Of a stretch of DNA of 64,000 nucleotides, positions 1-11,483 are shown piece by piece. A program made the position numbers and the translations under genes. Source of the DNA: Acanthococcus lagerstroemiae. Its lineage: Eukaryota > Arthropoda > Insecta > Hemiptera > Eriococcidae. The stretch's first letter is position 1. Each line of letters starts with the position of its first letter. The notes under the pieces are model-generated. The model made no database searches and was not told the origin of the DNA. It was given only the letters and a program-made list of their open reading frames with translations. The DNA is taken from NCBI GenBank assembly GCA_031841125.1, contig CM063109.1:472321-536320 (forward strand), given 5' to 3'.

Positions 1-117
1 CTGCAAGTATTTTTAGCGTCGAATTCAGTGCCACGACTAGTTTTTTCTTGGACATCAAGATTTTTCTCAGTTTTATGTTAAAGTTTTAAAAAACATGAAA
101 AAAAAAACGAAATTGCA

Positions 118-362
118 CAGTGATGTAGCCAGAATTTTTCCAAGGAGGGGGATCAGAAAAATTTTGGGTAGGGGCGGGGGTACACCTAACACGAACTGTC
201 TGTTTTTACATTGACGTATCAGTATGTTGTGTTTTTCAACGTCAATTATGTATTTGGATTTAAATTTCATTTTGCGCATTTACTGTGATATTGCCAGCAT
301 ATAAAAAAATTCTCATCTCAAGAGGGGGGTCACCCCCTAATCCCCCCTTGGCTACGCCACTG
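118..362. mobile_element. hAT-type non-autonomous element (MITE)
   Basis: The 245-bp element has imperfect terminal inverted repeats. The left end reads CAGTGATGTAGCCAG and the right end, reverse-complemented, reads CAGTGGCGTAGCCAAG. It is flanked by a perfect 8-bp target duplication AAATTGCA at 110-117 and 363-370. An 8-bp duplication and CAGTG ends are typical of hAT elements. G-rich and C-rich tracts lie just inside the ends. It has no coding capacity, so it would need a transposase in trans. Confidence 0.85.
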
Positions 363-370
363 AAATTGCA

Positions 371-2809
371 TACTGATTTAATATACTAAAAAGCAACTAG
401 AAATCTCATCAAAAATTATTTTTTAATGCTCTTATACTCTCTGATATTTACACGAATAATGTTCCAGCCAAACGGTTCAGCAACGTTTCCAGAAGATTTG
501 CGAAATTCAGATGTAAGCAATTGCGTAACACCATAATTCTTACCTAAAAGTATTTAACAAAAACGCTCTTTTTTGGGAGCCGGGCAACATTATCCATGTA
601 AAACACACGATTCTTTAACTATTTTTCATGCTGAATTCAATGGCTTAAACCCTTTTTGGACAGCACATCAGAATTTTTCTTTATTTTACATTGAAATTTT
701 GAAAAACATGAAAAGAGGTTAGAATGACATATAGCCTATACAACAGCAGTTCAAAAATAGGTCAAAATATTTTGTGTACTTGAACTGTAAAGGTTCAGTA
801 ACAATAATAAAAACGGGGTTTGTTTGAAGATGCTTCAATGGGTACTTTTTTAATTTTTTTACAAGTCTGAATCAGTTTTGCCTTTCAAAATCCAACAGTA
901 GTCTGCTAACATGTATACTTGCACTGCATTGTTTCAAGTACTTGCTGCTAGCTAAAGTGCTACCATTCTGTAAAAACTCACGGACAATTTGTCTATGACC
1001 ATTTTTTATTAGATGACCAATTTCAACTTTGTTTCAGTCAAACATAACTTCTTTTCAAAGTTTACATATATTTCTAATGAATGTGTAAAGTTCCTCTATC
1101 GCAGTATAATTTTACACACTTTTTGCAGATAGGCTTGTAACTGTTCTCAGTCGCATGTAAGTGCACTCATTTCCAAATCAAAATATTTCCCTAAATCTTC
1201 TTCTTTCCATTAATATCAAACATGACTACCGTCTCTTCATTTTTATCCCACTGGAGTGCGTTGAAGCTTTAAAAACATGGGAAAATGTGTAAAGTTACCT
1301 GCGAGACCGAGCTGAAAACGGCAAAAATCTTGAACATTTATTTTTCCTTCCAAATTGCTACATTTTCCTAATATTTTGAAAAATTCCCTATTATTTTTAT
1401 CAAACTCATTTAAAAGCCATACCATGAAATAAGATAAGTTGAAAAATATAAAAAATAGCTGTTTTCACTTTTTAGGAGTTTCTCCGTGTCTAGGAGATTT
1501 TTCATGGGTGGGTTCCTATTCAGCACATCAAAATACTATAGAAATGATAATTTCATCATTGAGCATTTTTCGTGTAGAACTATGTCCTAATTTTAAATAA
1601 AAATCTCAGAAAAAATGTATTCCCGCAAAATTTTAAAGTTATATTTATGTAGACAAATTTTTGTAGTTTTCTCATTTCTAGTGAGCAACATTGCTAGTAT
1701 TCGAAATGAGGGTTGTTTTTTTGGGGGGGAGGGGGGTGAGAGAAATCACAATTAGAAGTATTCAAAATGTATGAAAAAATCTTGCCCTCTCTGGTCTGCA
1801 GTTTGCCCAACCCCCTTGAAGATTCACTCTGGTTACGGGCCTAGGCCGGAGCCTCCAAGAAACTTTGTGTAGATTCCAAAAACATTAGAGTCCTTGTTGA
1901 TGCATTCGAACGATAGTACAAAGTTCTTTGATACAATCACAGAATAGAAAAACTATTATACAATAAGGATTGAACTGACACCCGCAGCAACTTTTGAATA
2001 TTCATTATTTTTATAGAGGCTGCTTCCTGATCCAAAAAATAATGACATTTTAAAAGAAACATTTCAAACTATATAAACGATCGAAGGAAGAGACATCATG
2101 ATACTTGTATTCACTCGCCAAAAAAGAACACCCGAACTTGGAAGAACGTTACCGCATACCTGAAAGGACAGGCGATAATTCTAAAAATTCTTAAAATCTA
2201 TTGCATGTTAGTTTTAGAATTACAATATATGTATATATATACACTTGGAATATGAAATTGGAAATACTAATCAAGTTATCGCACTTTACAGATGAACAGT
2301 TTACAGCATTATATTTTTTTATAACGACAGCAGTTTTGTAAAATTTATTACTACGTTATCAGCGACGAGTATGCTGGGTCTAAGGAGTCCTATTTAGTAC
2401 TATTTCTAAAGATTCATAAATGACAAGTGTTTTTTATCAATAATTGTGAAATAGTGCATAATAGATCTTTATAGTTATCACTTGCACTTGGCTAGAGCTG
2501 GCTATATGATGAATCATAGTAACTTAATCTGGTCCACATTGCAATGGTTCATACAAATGAAGAAGTATTTATACAGTTGCAGAACAATCGAGGTACTTAC
2601 ATTGTGATAACGAAATAGGTACTTATTTTGTGATGAAGTATCTGAGAGAGGTTTCGATGTTAAGACTGAAGATTGTAAATGCGAGGTGTTTGACGAAAAG
2701 GGTGAGGTGTAAAATAATGTGAGATATCTTAATGGAACAGCGAGCTCATTACTTTTAAAACCCAAAGGTAGGAAAAATAAATGCACCTACTCGTTCTTGA
2801 ATTATGGGG
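371..2809. other. Non-coding, no recognisable gene
   Basis: I see no coding region here. The sequence is AT-rich with frequent stops in all frames. A G-rich tract at about 1722-1738 together with a C-rich, TGGTTACGGGCC-like end near 1810-1845 looks like a decayed hAT-type short element, but I could not define both ends. Confidence 0.5.
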
Positions 2810-2828
2810 CCTCCAATAACTAGGTGTG

Positions 2829-3045
2829 ACCTTCTTTTCTAATTTTCCTCTCAACCCAAGCCCTGGAATCCGCCCTTTCGTGCATTACCTCAAAGACATC
2901 GGGGAGGCTGTTAGAGCTATCTTAGCCCTCTTCACTTTTTGCCGGATAACTGGCCTAGGTCAAAATGTAGCGACTTGCTACGTGGGCTCGAACCCGGGCC
3001 CTCCGGATTCTGAGACCAGCACACTATCCACTTAGCCAACCAGAC
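2829..3045 (-). mobile_element. tRNA-derived SINE
   Basis: Read on the minus strand, the head resembles a tRNA. It has an A-box-like TGGCTAAGTGG (3028-3038) and a B-box-like GGTTCGAGCC (2985-2994), which are RNA polymerase III promoter elements. The 3' end (toward 2829) becomes A-rich. The 19-bp sequence cctccaataactaggtgtg occurs immediately on both sides (2810-2828 and 3046-3064) as a perfect target-site duplication, as expected for LINE-assisted retroposition. The perfect duplication suggests a fairly young insertion. It is not a functional tRNA gene because the head runs straight into an unrelated body. Confidence 0.85.
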
Positions 3046-3416
3046 CCTCCAATAACTAGGTGTGGCCAAGTAATTTTCATCCTAACATTATTTGATGTGA
3101 ACGGAATGATGATCAGTGTTAATTTAATGCGTCATGTTTTAATGTCAGAAGAAATCGACTTGAGAATATTCGTATTTATATTACAAATGGCGCAAATAAA
3201 AATTTTTTGTGGAGAAGGGGGATAAAATTTTATTAATATACCTGTTTCTGATCTGCCTGTACAAAGCCTGCGAATTTTTCTGGTACACTTTTGCCTTCAA
3301 TGAAACAAATTAATTTTTCAGAATCAAAGACCATTTTTTATGAAGGCTTCACCCTTCAGGCCTACAGTCTCCTCCTCAAATGAGTTGTTTTATTAGTAAC
3401 TATTTTGAGAGCATCT

Positions 3417-3573
3417 CAGTACCGTATTCAGGAATATACTTGAGGGGGGGGGGGCACACATGCTGAAAATTTTAAATTTAATTTATTTTTTAATGTTTCA
3501 GGGATCCGCATTTTCCTGACGTTTTAGACACATGGCCATAAACACCCCCTCCCCATTTTTGTATACGGCTGTG
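3417..3573. mobile_element. hAT-type MITE
   Basis: The 157-bp element begins CAGTACCGTATTCAGG and its right end reverse-complemented begins CACAGCCGTATAC. G-rich and C-rich tracts lie just inside the ends. A perfect 8-bp duplication GAGCATCT flanks it (3409-3416 and 3574-3581). The duplication length and CA ends support hAT. It is non-coding. Confidence 0.8.
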
Positions 3574-3650
3574 GAGCATCTAATGGTATTTGCTACATAT
3601 GGCGCTACAGAAGTGGCTGCTCCTACTAGCAACCGTTACCATATAGTGCT

Positions 3651-3960
3651 ACCCAGCCAATAATTTGCTACTATATTTTTTTTAAATGCGACCATTCATG
3701 CTACATGTAGCATAAATTGTAGCCCGCGGAATAGATCGGTAGTAGCGCTATACCTTTTGCCATATGGTCACGCGCGCAAGAGCGCTATTGTAGCGCTTGC
3801 TACAAAAGTAGCGATTGCTACAATAGCGCTCTTGCGCGCGTGACCATGTGGCAAAAGGTATAGCGCTACTACCGTTCCATTCCGCGGGCTACAATTTATG
3901 CTACATGTAGCATGAATGGTCGCATTTTTAAAAAATATAGTAGCAAATTATTGGCTGGGT
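3651..3960. mobile_element. 310-bp foldback (hairpin) element
   Basis: Two 153-bp arms (3651-3803 and 3808-3960) are near-perfect reverse complements around a 4-nt AAAA loop. The ends read ACCCAGCCAATAATTTGC and its complement. The arms hold alternating GTAGCGCTA-type words and CGCGCGCAAGAGCGC. Its right end lies directly against the protease region of the gypsy relic that follows. No target duplication was found. A related right end (AATTATTGGCTGGG) occurs at 53641-53654, so it belongs to a family. The transposase class is unknown. Confidence 0.8.
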
Positions 3961-5290
3961 CATCAATAGCGGAGCTGCCATTTCTGTAATTCCTGCCAAC
4001 CCTGTTGATCGTGGCCATCGTTCAAATACGTTCCTGTATGCGGCAAATAAATCTCAAATATCAACATATGGTAACCGGTTGCTCGACTTAACCCTCGGAT
4101 TGCGGCGCAGTTTTGTATGGCCATTTGTGGTCGCAGACGTGGATACACCCATTATTGGAGCTGATTTTTTGGCAAATTTCCACCTGCTGCCAGATCTCAA
4201 GCACGCCAAGCTTGTGGATGGTACAACTCTAATGGCCGCAAATGGTACCATTAATGTAATCGATATTGGTCCCACTAGCCTCAGCACAGTGGATCGCGGC
4301 AGCCAACTCGCCAAATTACTAGCCCAGTTCCCAGAGCTTACAAGGCCTAACTCAAAAATTGAATGTAAAGTGCCGCATTCAACTGAACATGTAATCGAAA
4401 CTACTGGCCCCCCTGTTACTGCTAAGGCGCGTCGGTTACCCCCAGACAAATTTAAAGCAGCCAGGCTGGCGTTCGAGCAAATGATAAGAAATGGCAGGCA
4501 CGTCCTTCTAAAAGTCCATGGGCCTCACCTTTACATGTGGCCGAAAAACGAGGCGAGGAGCGCTGGAGAATGTGTGGTGACTACAGGGCACTCAATTCTG
4601 TGACCAAGCCAGATAAATACCCAGTCCCAAATATCCAGTCTTTCAATACAACATTACATGGTACAAATGTGTATTCAAAATTCGACATTACTCGCGCTTT
4701 CTACCACATCCCTGTGTCACCAAACGACTGTGATTACACCTTTTGGGCTGTATGAATTCCCATATATGCCTTTTGGTCTAAAAAATGCAGCCCAAACGTT
4801 TCAAAGATTCATGGACGAGACATTAAGACACTTACCATTCGCCTACGCCTATATCGACGATGTTTTTGTGGCCTCAAAAAACGCAGAGGAGCATAAAACT
4901 CACGTACAGAAGGTGTTGGAAAGTCTCACAAGCGCCGGATTGAAACTAAACGTCGGTAAATGTGTGTATGCACAGTCCAGCATCAAGTTCCTAGGCTACC
5001 AAGTCAACCCAACTGGCATACGACCATCTTCAAGTAGGGTAGAACCTATTTTGAATTATTCTAGACCCGCCGATGTATCTGGTCTGAAACGTTTTGTTGG
5101 CATGATCGGGTTTTATCGCCGTTGTATGCCGCGAGTCGCCGAAATTCAGCGTCGTGTCCAGTCAATCATAAGATCTAATAAGAAAAATGATCGTACACCC
5201 CTCATTTGGACATCGGATGCTGAAGCAGCGTTTGAAGAGTTGAAGAAATGCTTAGCGGATGCGGCTCTGCTTCACCACCCAGACGAAAAT
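3961..5290 (+). pseudogene. Ty3/gypsy pol relic: protease and reverse transcriptase
   Basis: This is the 5' part of a gypsy-type pol region. A retropepsin-like stretch starts at the first base after the hairpin element. Its active-site triad reads N-S-G where the family has D-S/T-G (codon 3965-3967), so the protease looks catalytically dead. The IIGADFL flap/helix motif follows near 4150. The reverse transcriptase runs from about 4430: the ALNSVTKPDKYPVP block, FDITRAFYHIP, PFGLKNA and the catalytic YIDD at 4850-4861, then the LGY..NPTGI connection. The frame changes near 4550 and again near 4750. Gag and the 5' LTR are absent. Replication of such elements proceeds through an RNA intermediate in virus-like particles; this copy cannot encode that. 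Confidence 0.9.
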
Positions 5291-5690
5291 TGTCCAATCG
5301 TACTAATGACGGATGCGTCCGGTACTGCAATTGGTGCAGCCCTGCAACAACTTCGCAATGGCGTTTTCGAGCCGCTTGCATTTTTTCGCGCCGGTTAACC
5401 CCTACAGAAATGCGCTATAGTACTTACAATAGGGAACTACTGGCGATATTTGCCGCAATCAAACATTTCCGCAGTCAAGTTGAAGGAAGAGAATTCGCCA
5501 TATACACGGACCACCACCCACTAACCTTTGCATTCCAGCAAAACAGTGAGAAAGCGTCACCTCGTCAGGCGAGACAGCTGGATTTCATCTCGCAGTTTAG
5601 CACTGACATCCGTTATGTAAAGGGTGTCGAGAATATTCCTGCAGATACATTGTCCCGCATTGAGGCTTTATCCGGCATTGCGACGGTGAA
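5290..5690 (+). pseudogene. Ty3/gypsy pol relic: RNase H domain
   Basis: The RNase H portion starts at the VLMTDASG strand (about 5300-5320), whose Asp is the first catalytic acid of the family. It continues with Y-S-T-Y-N-R-E-L-L-A, YTDHHPL and the closing IPADTLSR motif near 5640. The region is split between two frames with a shift near 5390. It is contiguous with the reverse transcriptase before it and the integrase after it, in standard Ty3/gypsy order. Confidence 0.88.
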
Positions 5691-6943
5691 TTTCGCCGAA
5701 ATGGCCAAGACGCAGTTGGTAGATGAAGAAATTCAGGCCATGGTCAAAGACAGCGCATCCCATAGTTTGAAAATCACACCTACAAAGCTACCTGGTGAAG
5801 ATATGTTGTTGCTGTGTGACACCTCGCTGGAAAGACCACGCCCGCTTGTGCCTAAGAATTTCCGCCGCCAGGTATTCAACAGTGTGCACAATCTCTCACA
5901 TCCGGGCGTCCGTTCAACAGCAAAGTTAATTGCCAGCCGGTTCGTGTGGCCCAATATGATGAGTGACTGCCATAAATGGGCACAACAGTGTATACCATGC
6001 AGAGAAGTCAAAGTAGGGCGGATTTGGTACTTTTGAGAAGGTGGGCCGATTCAGTCATGTTCATATGGACATTGTCGGGCCCCTTCCCTCTTCAAATGGA
6101 ATGGAGTATGTTGTAACACTAATAGACAGAACAACACGCTGGCCAGAGGCGTTCCCTACAGCTTTCATCACAGCAGAGCGCACCGCCGCAGTTCTTGTTA
6201 CACAGTGGGTACCACATTTTGGTGTACCTGCCACAATCACAATGGATCAAGGATGCCAATTTGAGTCCACATTATTCACTCGATTGGCAGAATTATTGGA
6301 CATCCAACGCTCACGAACAACAAGCTATCATGCGATGGCTAATGGAAAAGTTGAGCGGTGGCACCACTCACTCAAAGTAGCAATTATGGCTCAACAAACG
6401 CCAAAGTGGTTGGACGCATTGCCGTTGATAATGCTCGGTCTCCGTTCTGCCATACACAAAGATCAAAATGTTTCCTCAGCTCAACTCACCTATGGAACCG
6501 AACTTTGTCTACCCGGTGATTTTTTCACACCATCAGATCACATTCAAGATGCGCCGGAATTCGTAAAGCGCATGAAGGAGGCAATCGCTAGCGCGGCAGA
6601 AGTAATACGCACACGCAAGCAGTCATCAATTTTCGTTCCTAAGGCTCTCGATAAATGCACGCACGTTTTTCTGCGTGTTGAGCTCCAACGCCGCGCCCTC
6701 CAGCCTCCGTACACAGGCCCACACCCCGTAATATCTCGCTCAGAAAAAACAATTGAGATTGAAGTCGATGGGCGTAAGCTACGTGTATCCGTGGACAGAG
6801 TCAAACCGGCGTTTGTAGCAGCTCAAGCTGAAAGCACCGGATCATCCACTGTGGAAGCAGACATAGTAGCCTCACCGCCATAGATGCCTACAGGTACTCG
6901 TCCGAGGCGAGTGGTTCGTTTTCAGGGCACTTATACCCGCTAG
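5690..6943 (+). pseudogene. Ty3/gypsy pol relic: integrase
   Basis: The integrase begins with an HHCC zinc-binding module (about 5888-6005), with H-x-L-S-H-P-G followed by C-x2-C in CIPCREV. A frame change near 6020 leads into the DDE core: Asp codon 6068-6070 (VHMDIVG), Asp codon 6245-6247 (MDQG) and Glu codon 6353-6355 (KVER). The last pair is spaced D(35)E as the family requires, so the core triad is intact even though the gene is broken. The C-terminal domain continues to a TAG at 6881-6883, and 20 more codons with an RRVVRF-type tail follow to TAG 6941-6943. That arrangement suggests the first stop is a later mutation. The PR-RT-RH-IN order identifies Ty3/gypsy rather than copia. Confidence 0.9.
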
Positions 6944-7050
6944 CTCAATTTTTTTGTTTTTCATTCATTTTTTCGTGTTTTTTTTTCGCGATCTTTTCAT
7001 GTATTTAGTTTTTATTTCTTGATTTTCATTTTCATCGCGGCTTCCGCGCT

Positions 7051-7290
7051 AGGGGGGGAGTTGTGTCGCGCCATCTGTGCCTACATATTTGTACATAGGA
7101 TAATTTCGTGATAAGCACACACACTCGTACTTAGTTTATCGAGTTTTATCATGTTCCCTAGTAGCCCGCCTGGCGGTCCAAGTTATCATTCGCATTAGTT
7201 ACCAAATTGTAGTTTGATGTTGTGTTTCATCCATTAAAGGTCGTTCTAAAGGAATAGTCGATTTTTATATGTGCGTACGAATGTACAAAC
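7051..7290 (+). repeat. Polypurine tract and probable 3' LTR of the gypsy element
   Basis: AGGGGGGGAG at 7051-7060 is a polypurine tract in the expected place downstream of integrase. It is followed by TTGTGTCGCGCC, where an LTR beginning TG would start (7062 or 7064). The LTR end is not certain. CATCCATTAAAGGTCGTTC near 7230 resembles a polyadenylation/R region, and a CA end could lie near 7256-7290. There is no 5' LTR in the window to compare with, because the element is truncated at its 5' side. Confidence 0.55.
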
Positions 7291-7827
7291 ATATGCAGGA
7301 CGGCTTTTTCGCCTCTTTTTCATATATAAAGCGACGTTTTCACCTCATATACGGAGGCGAAAACGAAAAATCGGAGGTGAAAACGTAAGGCACTGTATCT
7401 CGATAATTTAGGCTTCTACCGGCTAGGCAATCCCCTGGGCAAATTTTTGGCTGGAGGCGAAAAAACCCACATACATCAGACATATACATTTTAGTGCATG
7501 GTACCTCTCACCAGACAGCGCTAGTGTCACTTGTAAATCATATAATGAGACTTTTTCACCTCCAAACATAACTGAGCATTTTCGCCTCCGATTCGCGGCA
7601 ACAACGCATTAGTGATTGAATTAATATTAAACTCGGAGGTTTCCTACTTGCTTGTATGCCTGGAGGTGAAATGTTCCCTTCACATATTAAACGTCGCTGT
7701 GTACTTGTATATGAAAAAGAGGCGAAAAAGCCGCCCTGCAAAAATATACCTTTAAAATTTCGTTTTCGCCTCCGTATATGAGGTGAAAACGTTGCTTTAT
7801 GTACAAAAATGAGGCGAAAAAAGACCT

Positions 7828-7866
<39 letters not shown>

Positions 7867-10800
7867 AATAAAAAAATTGTATTAATATTATATCCGATTT
7901 AAACCGCATGTTAAAGATTTAATAGAAAATTACCAGAACGATAAGTGTATGTATCACGATTTTGATGCCATGAGATAGGTTTCCGGGGTCTCCTAAAAAG
8001 TTGCCAGGAGTAAATTCTGGACGTGTTACGTTTTCACTCGTATGAGGTAAAAACGTACGCTTTCACCCAGTCATGCAGTTTTACAGCGTCGTGAAAACCC
8101 GGATTAGTAGTTTCCTTCCGCGTTATGGAAACATTCCGAATTATGAAGGTCTCTACCGTATAAAGCTATGTCCATATTTGAACGTGCCTACACCCGATAC
8201 AATGCGTACCTGACAGTTTTCATGCGGAGGAAAACCTAACTAACCTCGTTCAGCTGACGAGTTTTCCATGGCGGAAGGGAAACAATAACTGGAATGAAAG
8301 AGCGTCCTGAAAGATAACCTTCTAGAATTGATTCCTTTAGAATTTGGTTAACGCTCCGTTTGATGAAAAGGGGCGTAAAAAGCCTGAAAAGAATTATTAG
8401 ACTACCCGCAGAACATATATAGATCCCGCGAGACAGGTTTACCATTCCATACTCTAAGGTCACAGTTAACCATTTACCATATCTCGAAGGACATTTTTAA
8501 TAGAAAGGTTCAAGAATAACATAATAGAAACTTCAGAGCGAAAAACCCCTAAAAGATATACCTTTTTTAGTTGAGAAGTTCAAGCTACCTAATATAGAAT
8601 AACGCGGCAAAAAGGCATGAAAAAGGGTTAAATAGCGCCTAATTTTTGCTACGTCGAAAGATGAAAAGTCGCTTAGATCAAAGTTTACCTTACCATACCA
8701 ACATTGTAAATAAACATTGAATGGACAGAATTTTAGCTGAGGAAAGTTCAGGAAGTCAAAGGTTAACATCCTTATATCTAAAACCCTTGAAAAGATATCA
8801 CCGTTTAGAGATTGGTTTTACCATCGATTTTTAGTCTGTGAAACGTGTTTAAATGAAAAAGAGGCGAAAAAGCCGCCCTGCAAAAATAACCTTTAAAATT
8901 TCGTTTTCGCCTCCGTATATGAGTGAAAACGTTGCTTTATGTACAAAAATGAGGCGAAAAAGACCTTATTAAAAAAAAAAAAAAAAAAAAATGTATATAA
9001 TATTGTATATCATATACCCCGCATGTTAAAGATTGTAAGTAGAAATTACTGCACCGAAAAGTTTACCACGAATTGATAGATGATGTATGTAGGTTTTTTC
9101 GCCTCCAGTCAAAAATTTGCCCAGGGGGGTTACCTGCTGGCCTGTAGAAGCTTAAATTATTGAGATACAGTGTCTTACGTTTTCACCTCCGTCTATGAGG
9201 TAAAAACGTCGCTGTACACAGGATTAGTCAGTTTTCCTTCCGCAATAGGAAAACTCCATTACGCTGAAGATCTGTTATCGGTTTTGTCGCTATTCACGAA
9301 TAGTATGCAGCGTGCCTACACCCGATAACAAAGCGTACTGTACATTTTGGAAGATAACACATTGAGTCATACTTCGTTCAGCCTGACGGAGTTTTCCTAT
9401 GGCGGAGGGAAAACCAACTAACCCTGTATATGAAACAGAGGAGAGAAGGCCGTCCTGCAAAGATATACCTTTAGAATTTCGTTTTCGCCTCCTATATGAG
9501 GTGAAAACGTCGCTTTATGTATGAAAAAGGGCGAAAAAGCCGCCCTGCAAAGATATTATTAATACCCGCGAGAACATGATGATCAAGATCGAGAAGGTCA
9601 CAGGTTTACCATTTCCCTATACTCTAAGACATTGTAAATAACACAGTTCGGAATGGACATGAATTTTTTTAGTCTGAGGAAGAGGTTCAAGAATAACATA
9701 ATAAGAAACTTACAGAGGCGAAAAAGCCGCCCTGAAAAGATATACCTTTAGAGTTTCGTTTTCGCCTCCGTATATGAGGTGAAAACGTCGCTTTATTATG
9801 AAAAAGGGCGAAAAAGCCGCCCTGCAAAGATATTATTATATACCCGCGAGAACATGATGATCAAGATCGAGAAGGTCACAGGTTTACCATTTCCCTATAC
9901 TCTAAGACATTGTAAATAACACAGTTCGGAATGGACATGAATTTTTTTAGTCTGAGGAAGAGGTTCAAGAATAACATAATAAGAAACTTACAGAGGCGAA
10001 AAAGCCGCCCTGAAAAGATATACCTTTAGAGTTTCGTTTTCGCCTCCGTATATGAGGTGAAAACGTCGCTTTATATATGAAAAAGAGGCGAAAAAGCCGC
10101 CCTGCAAAGATATTATTATATACCGCGAGAAATGATGACAAAATGAGAAGGTCAAGTTTACCATTTCCCTATACTCTAAAAATTGTAAAATAACAACAGT
10201 TCGGAATGACATAAGATTTTTTTAGTTGAGAAGAGTTTCAAAGAATAACATAATAAGAAACTTTACAGAGGCAAAAAGCCGCCCTGAAAAAATATACCTT
10301 TAGAGTTTTCGTTTTCCCTCCGTATATGAGGTAAAAAACGTCGTTATATACCTGATAGAAAAGAGCGAAAAAGCCGCCTGCAAAGATATCACGTTAGTAA
10401 CCGCGGAACATGGGATCATGATCAAGATTGTTAGAAGAAATACTCACAAAAAATTTATATAAACGAAGTTGCAAGATTTTCACTTTTAGCATTTTGTTTT
10501 CGCCTCCATATATGAAGCGAAAAAAGTCGCTTTATATACAAAAATGAGGTGAAAAAAGATCCTCTTTGAAAAAAATGTACATACCATCATGTATACAGAA
10601 AAAATTGGAACAAAATAAACAACAGGTGTCTGAACTGAAACCTGAAATATAATAACTACAGACGTGCTGAAAAGAAATACACTGACGAATTTCATTGCCT
10701 TCATCCTGCTTTCAGACAAGAAGGCGATGTTTCTTTGTAGAATTTATAAGAATTTCATGCGGTGACGAGAGAAATATGATGATTATGTGTGTCTGCTGCA

Positions 10801-11220
10801 ACTCAGTGACCGACATGCGATTGCAGTATACCTGAATGAAAAGATATTGATTTCAAACAATAGGCCCCAGGAATGCAAAAGTACGCGAAGAGTCCGAACA
10901 AGCCTGCTTATCGCACACTGGAGGATGAGACGTAAACATGTGCTGCAAAAGTATTGGCAACGTTGCTGGAGGCCAAAATGGCCAATTATGTAAAAAAGAA
11001 ATACAAAAGGAGGCGAAAAGTATAAACTATGTTCGGAGGTGAAAGGGACTATATACATAATGTATACACTCGGTGATAAATTTTGAGAAATCCTTACCCC
11101 TCTCAGGTTGCCTCTTATGACATCAATGCTCTGATTCTAAAATTACAAAGTATACACTTCTAAACCCATTTTTTCTGGCGGAGGCGAGGGCGTCTGCGTT
11201 ATGTATGGAGGTGAAAAGGA
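7290..11220. repeat. Complex repeat array based on GAGGCGAAAA / TTTTCGCCTC
   Basis: The 10-mer GAGGCGAAAA, its inverse TTTTCGCCTC and close variants (GAGGTGAAAA, TTTTCACCTC) recur many times across almost 4 kb, commonly as hairpin-capable pairs separated by CGTATAT, for example near 7330-7385, 7763-7790, 8910-8935 and 9761-9790. The intervening text is also repeated: AGCCGCCCTGCAAA and AACGTCGCTTTAT recur between pairs. The 7700-7870 segment is repeated at about 8855-9000, including a downstream A-run. No reading frame makes sense. It may be a satellite-like array or a palindromic element that amplified locally. Confidence 0.75.
9420..10560. repeat. Tandem repeat with about 277-bp period, four units
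   Basis: The anchor GTTTTCGCCT (or a variant) starts at 9481, 9758, 10036 and 10311, giving periods of 277, 278 and 275, and a shortened unit follows at 10496. Each unit has the hairpin pair, AAAGCCGCCCTGCAAAGATATTATTA, CCCGCGAGAACATGATGA, TAAATAACACAGTTCGGAATG and AAGAATAACATAATAAGAAAC (each piece seen in most units). The third and fourth units carry more small deletions than the first two. Confidence 0.85.
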
Positions 11221-11483
11221 TTCCCTGCATGTATATATATACCTAAAGTAGTTGCAACGTATCTAAATAGTAACTTAAATCGTGGACAGTGAATATACGC
11301 AATTTAGTTACGCGCAACTAAAAAACACCTACCTACTACGAAATCAGTTAGCAGTGAGTTAGCGATTATTTAGGAGAAGACTGGGTCCCAAATTAGGTGT
11401 GCAACTAAAATTAACATTGATTTCTAGTTTCATGTTTCAAATCTACAACTAAAAATTAGCAGCTGCGACGCCTATTTTTTTTA

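Noticed and set aside
2985..3045. tRNA gene
   Set aside because: A and B boxes are present, but the sequence continues into an A-rich-tailed body between target duplications, so it is a SINE head.
7556..7909. 117-codon minus-strand frame
   Set aside because: Composed of a poly-Phe run from a 30-nt A tract and the GAGGCGAAAA array; not protein-like.
7290..11220. CRISPR array
   Set aside because: Repeats are palindromic, irregularly spaced, occur in both orientations and have conserved spacers; the context is eukaryotic.
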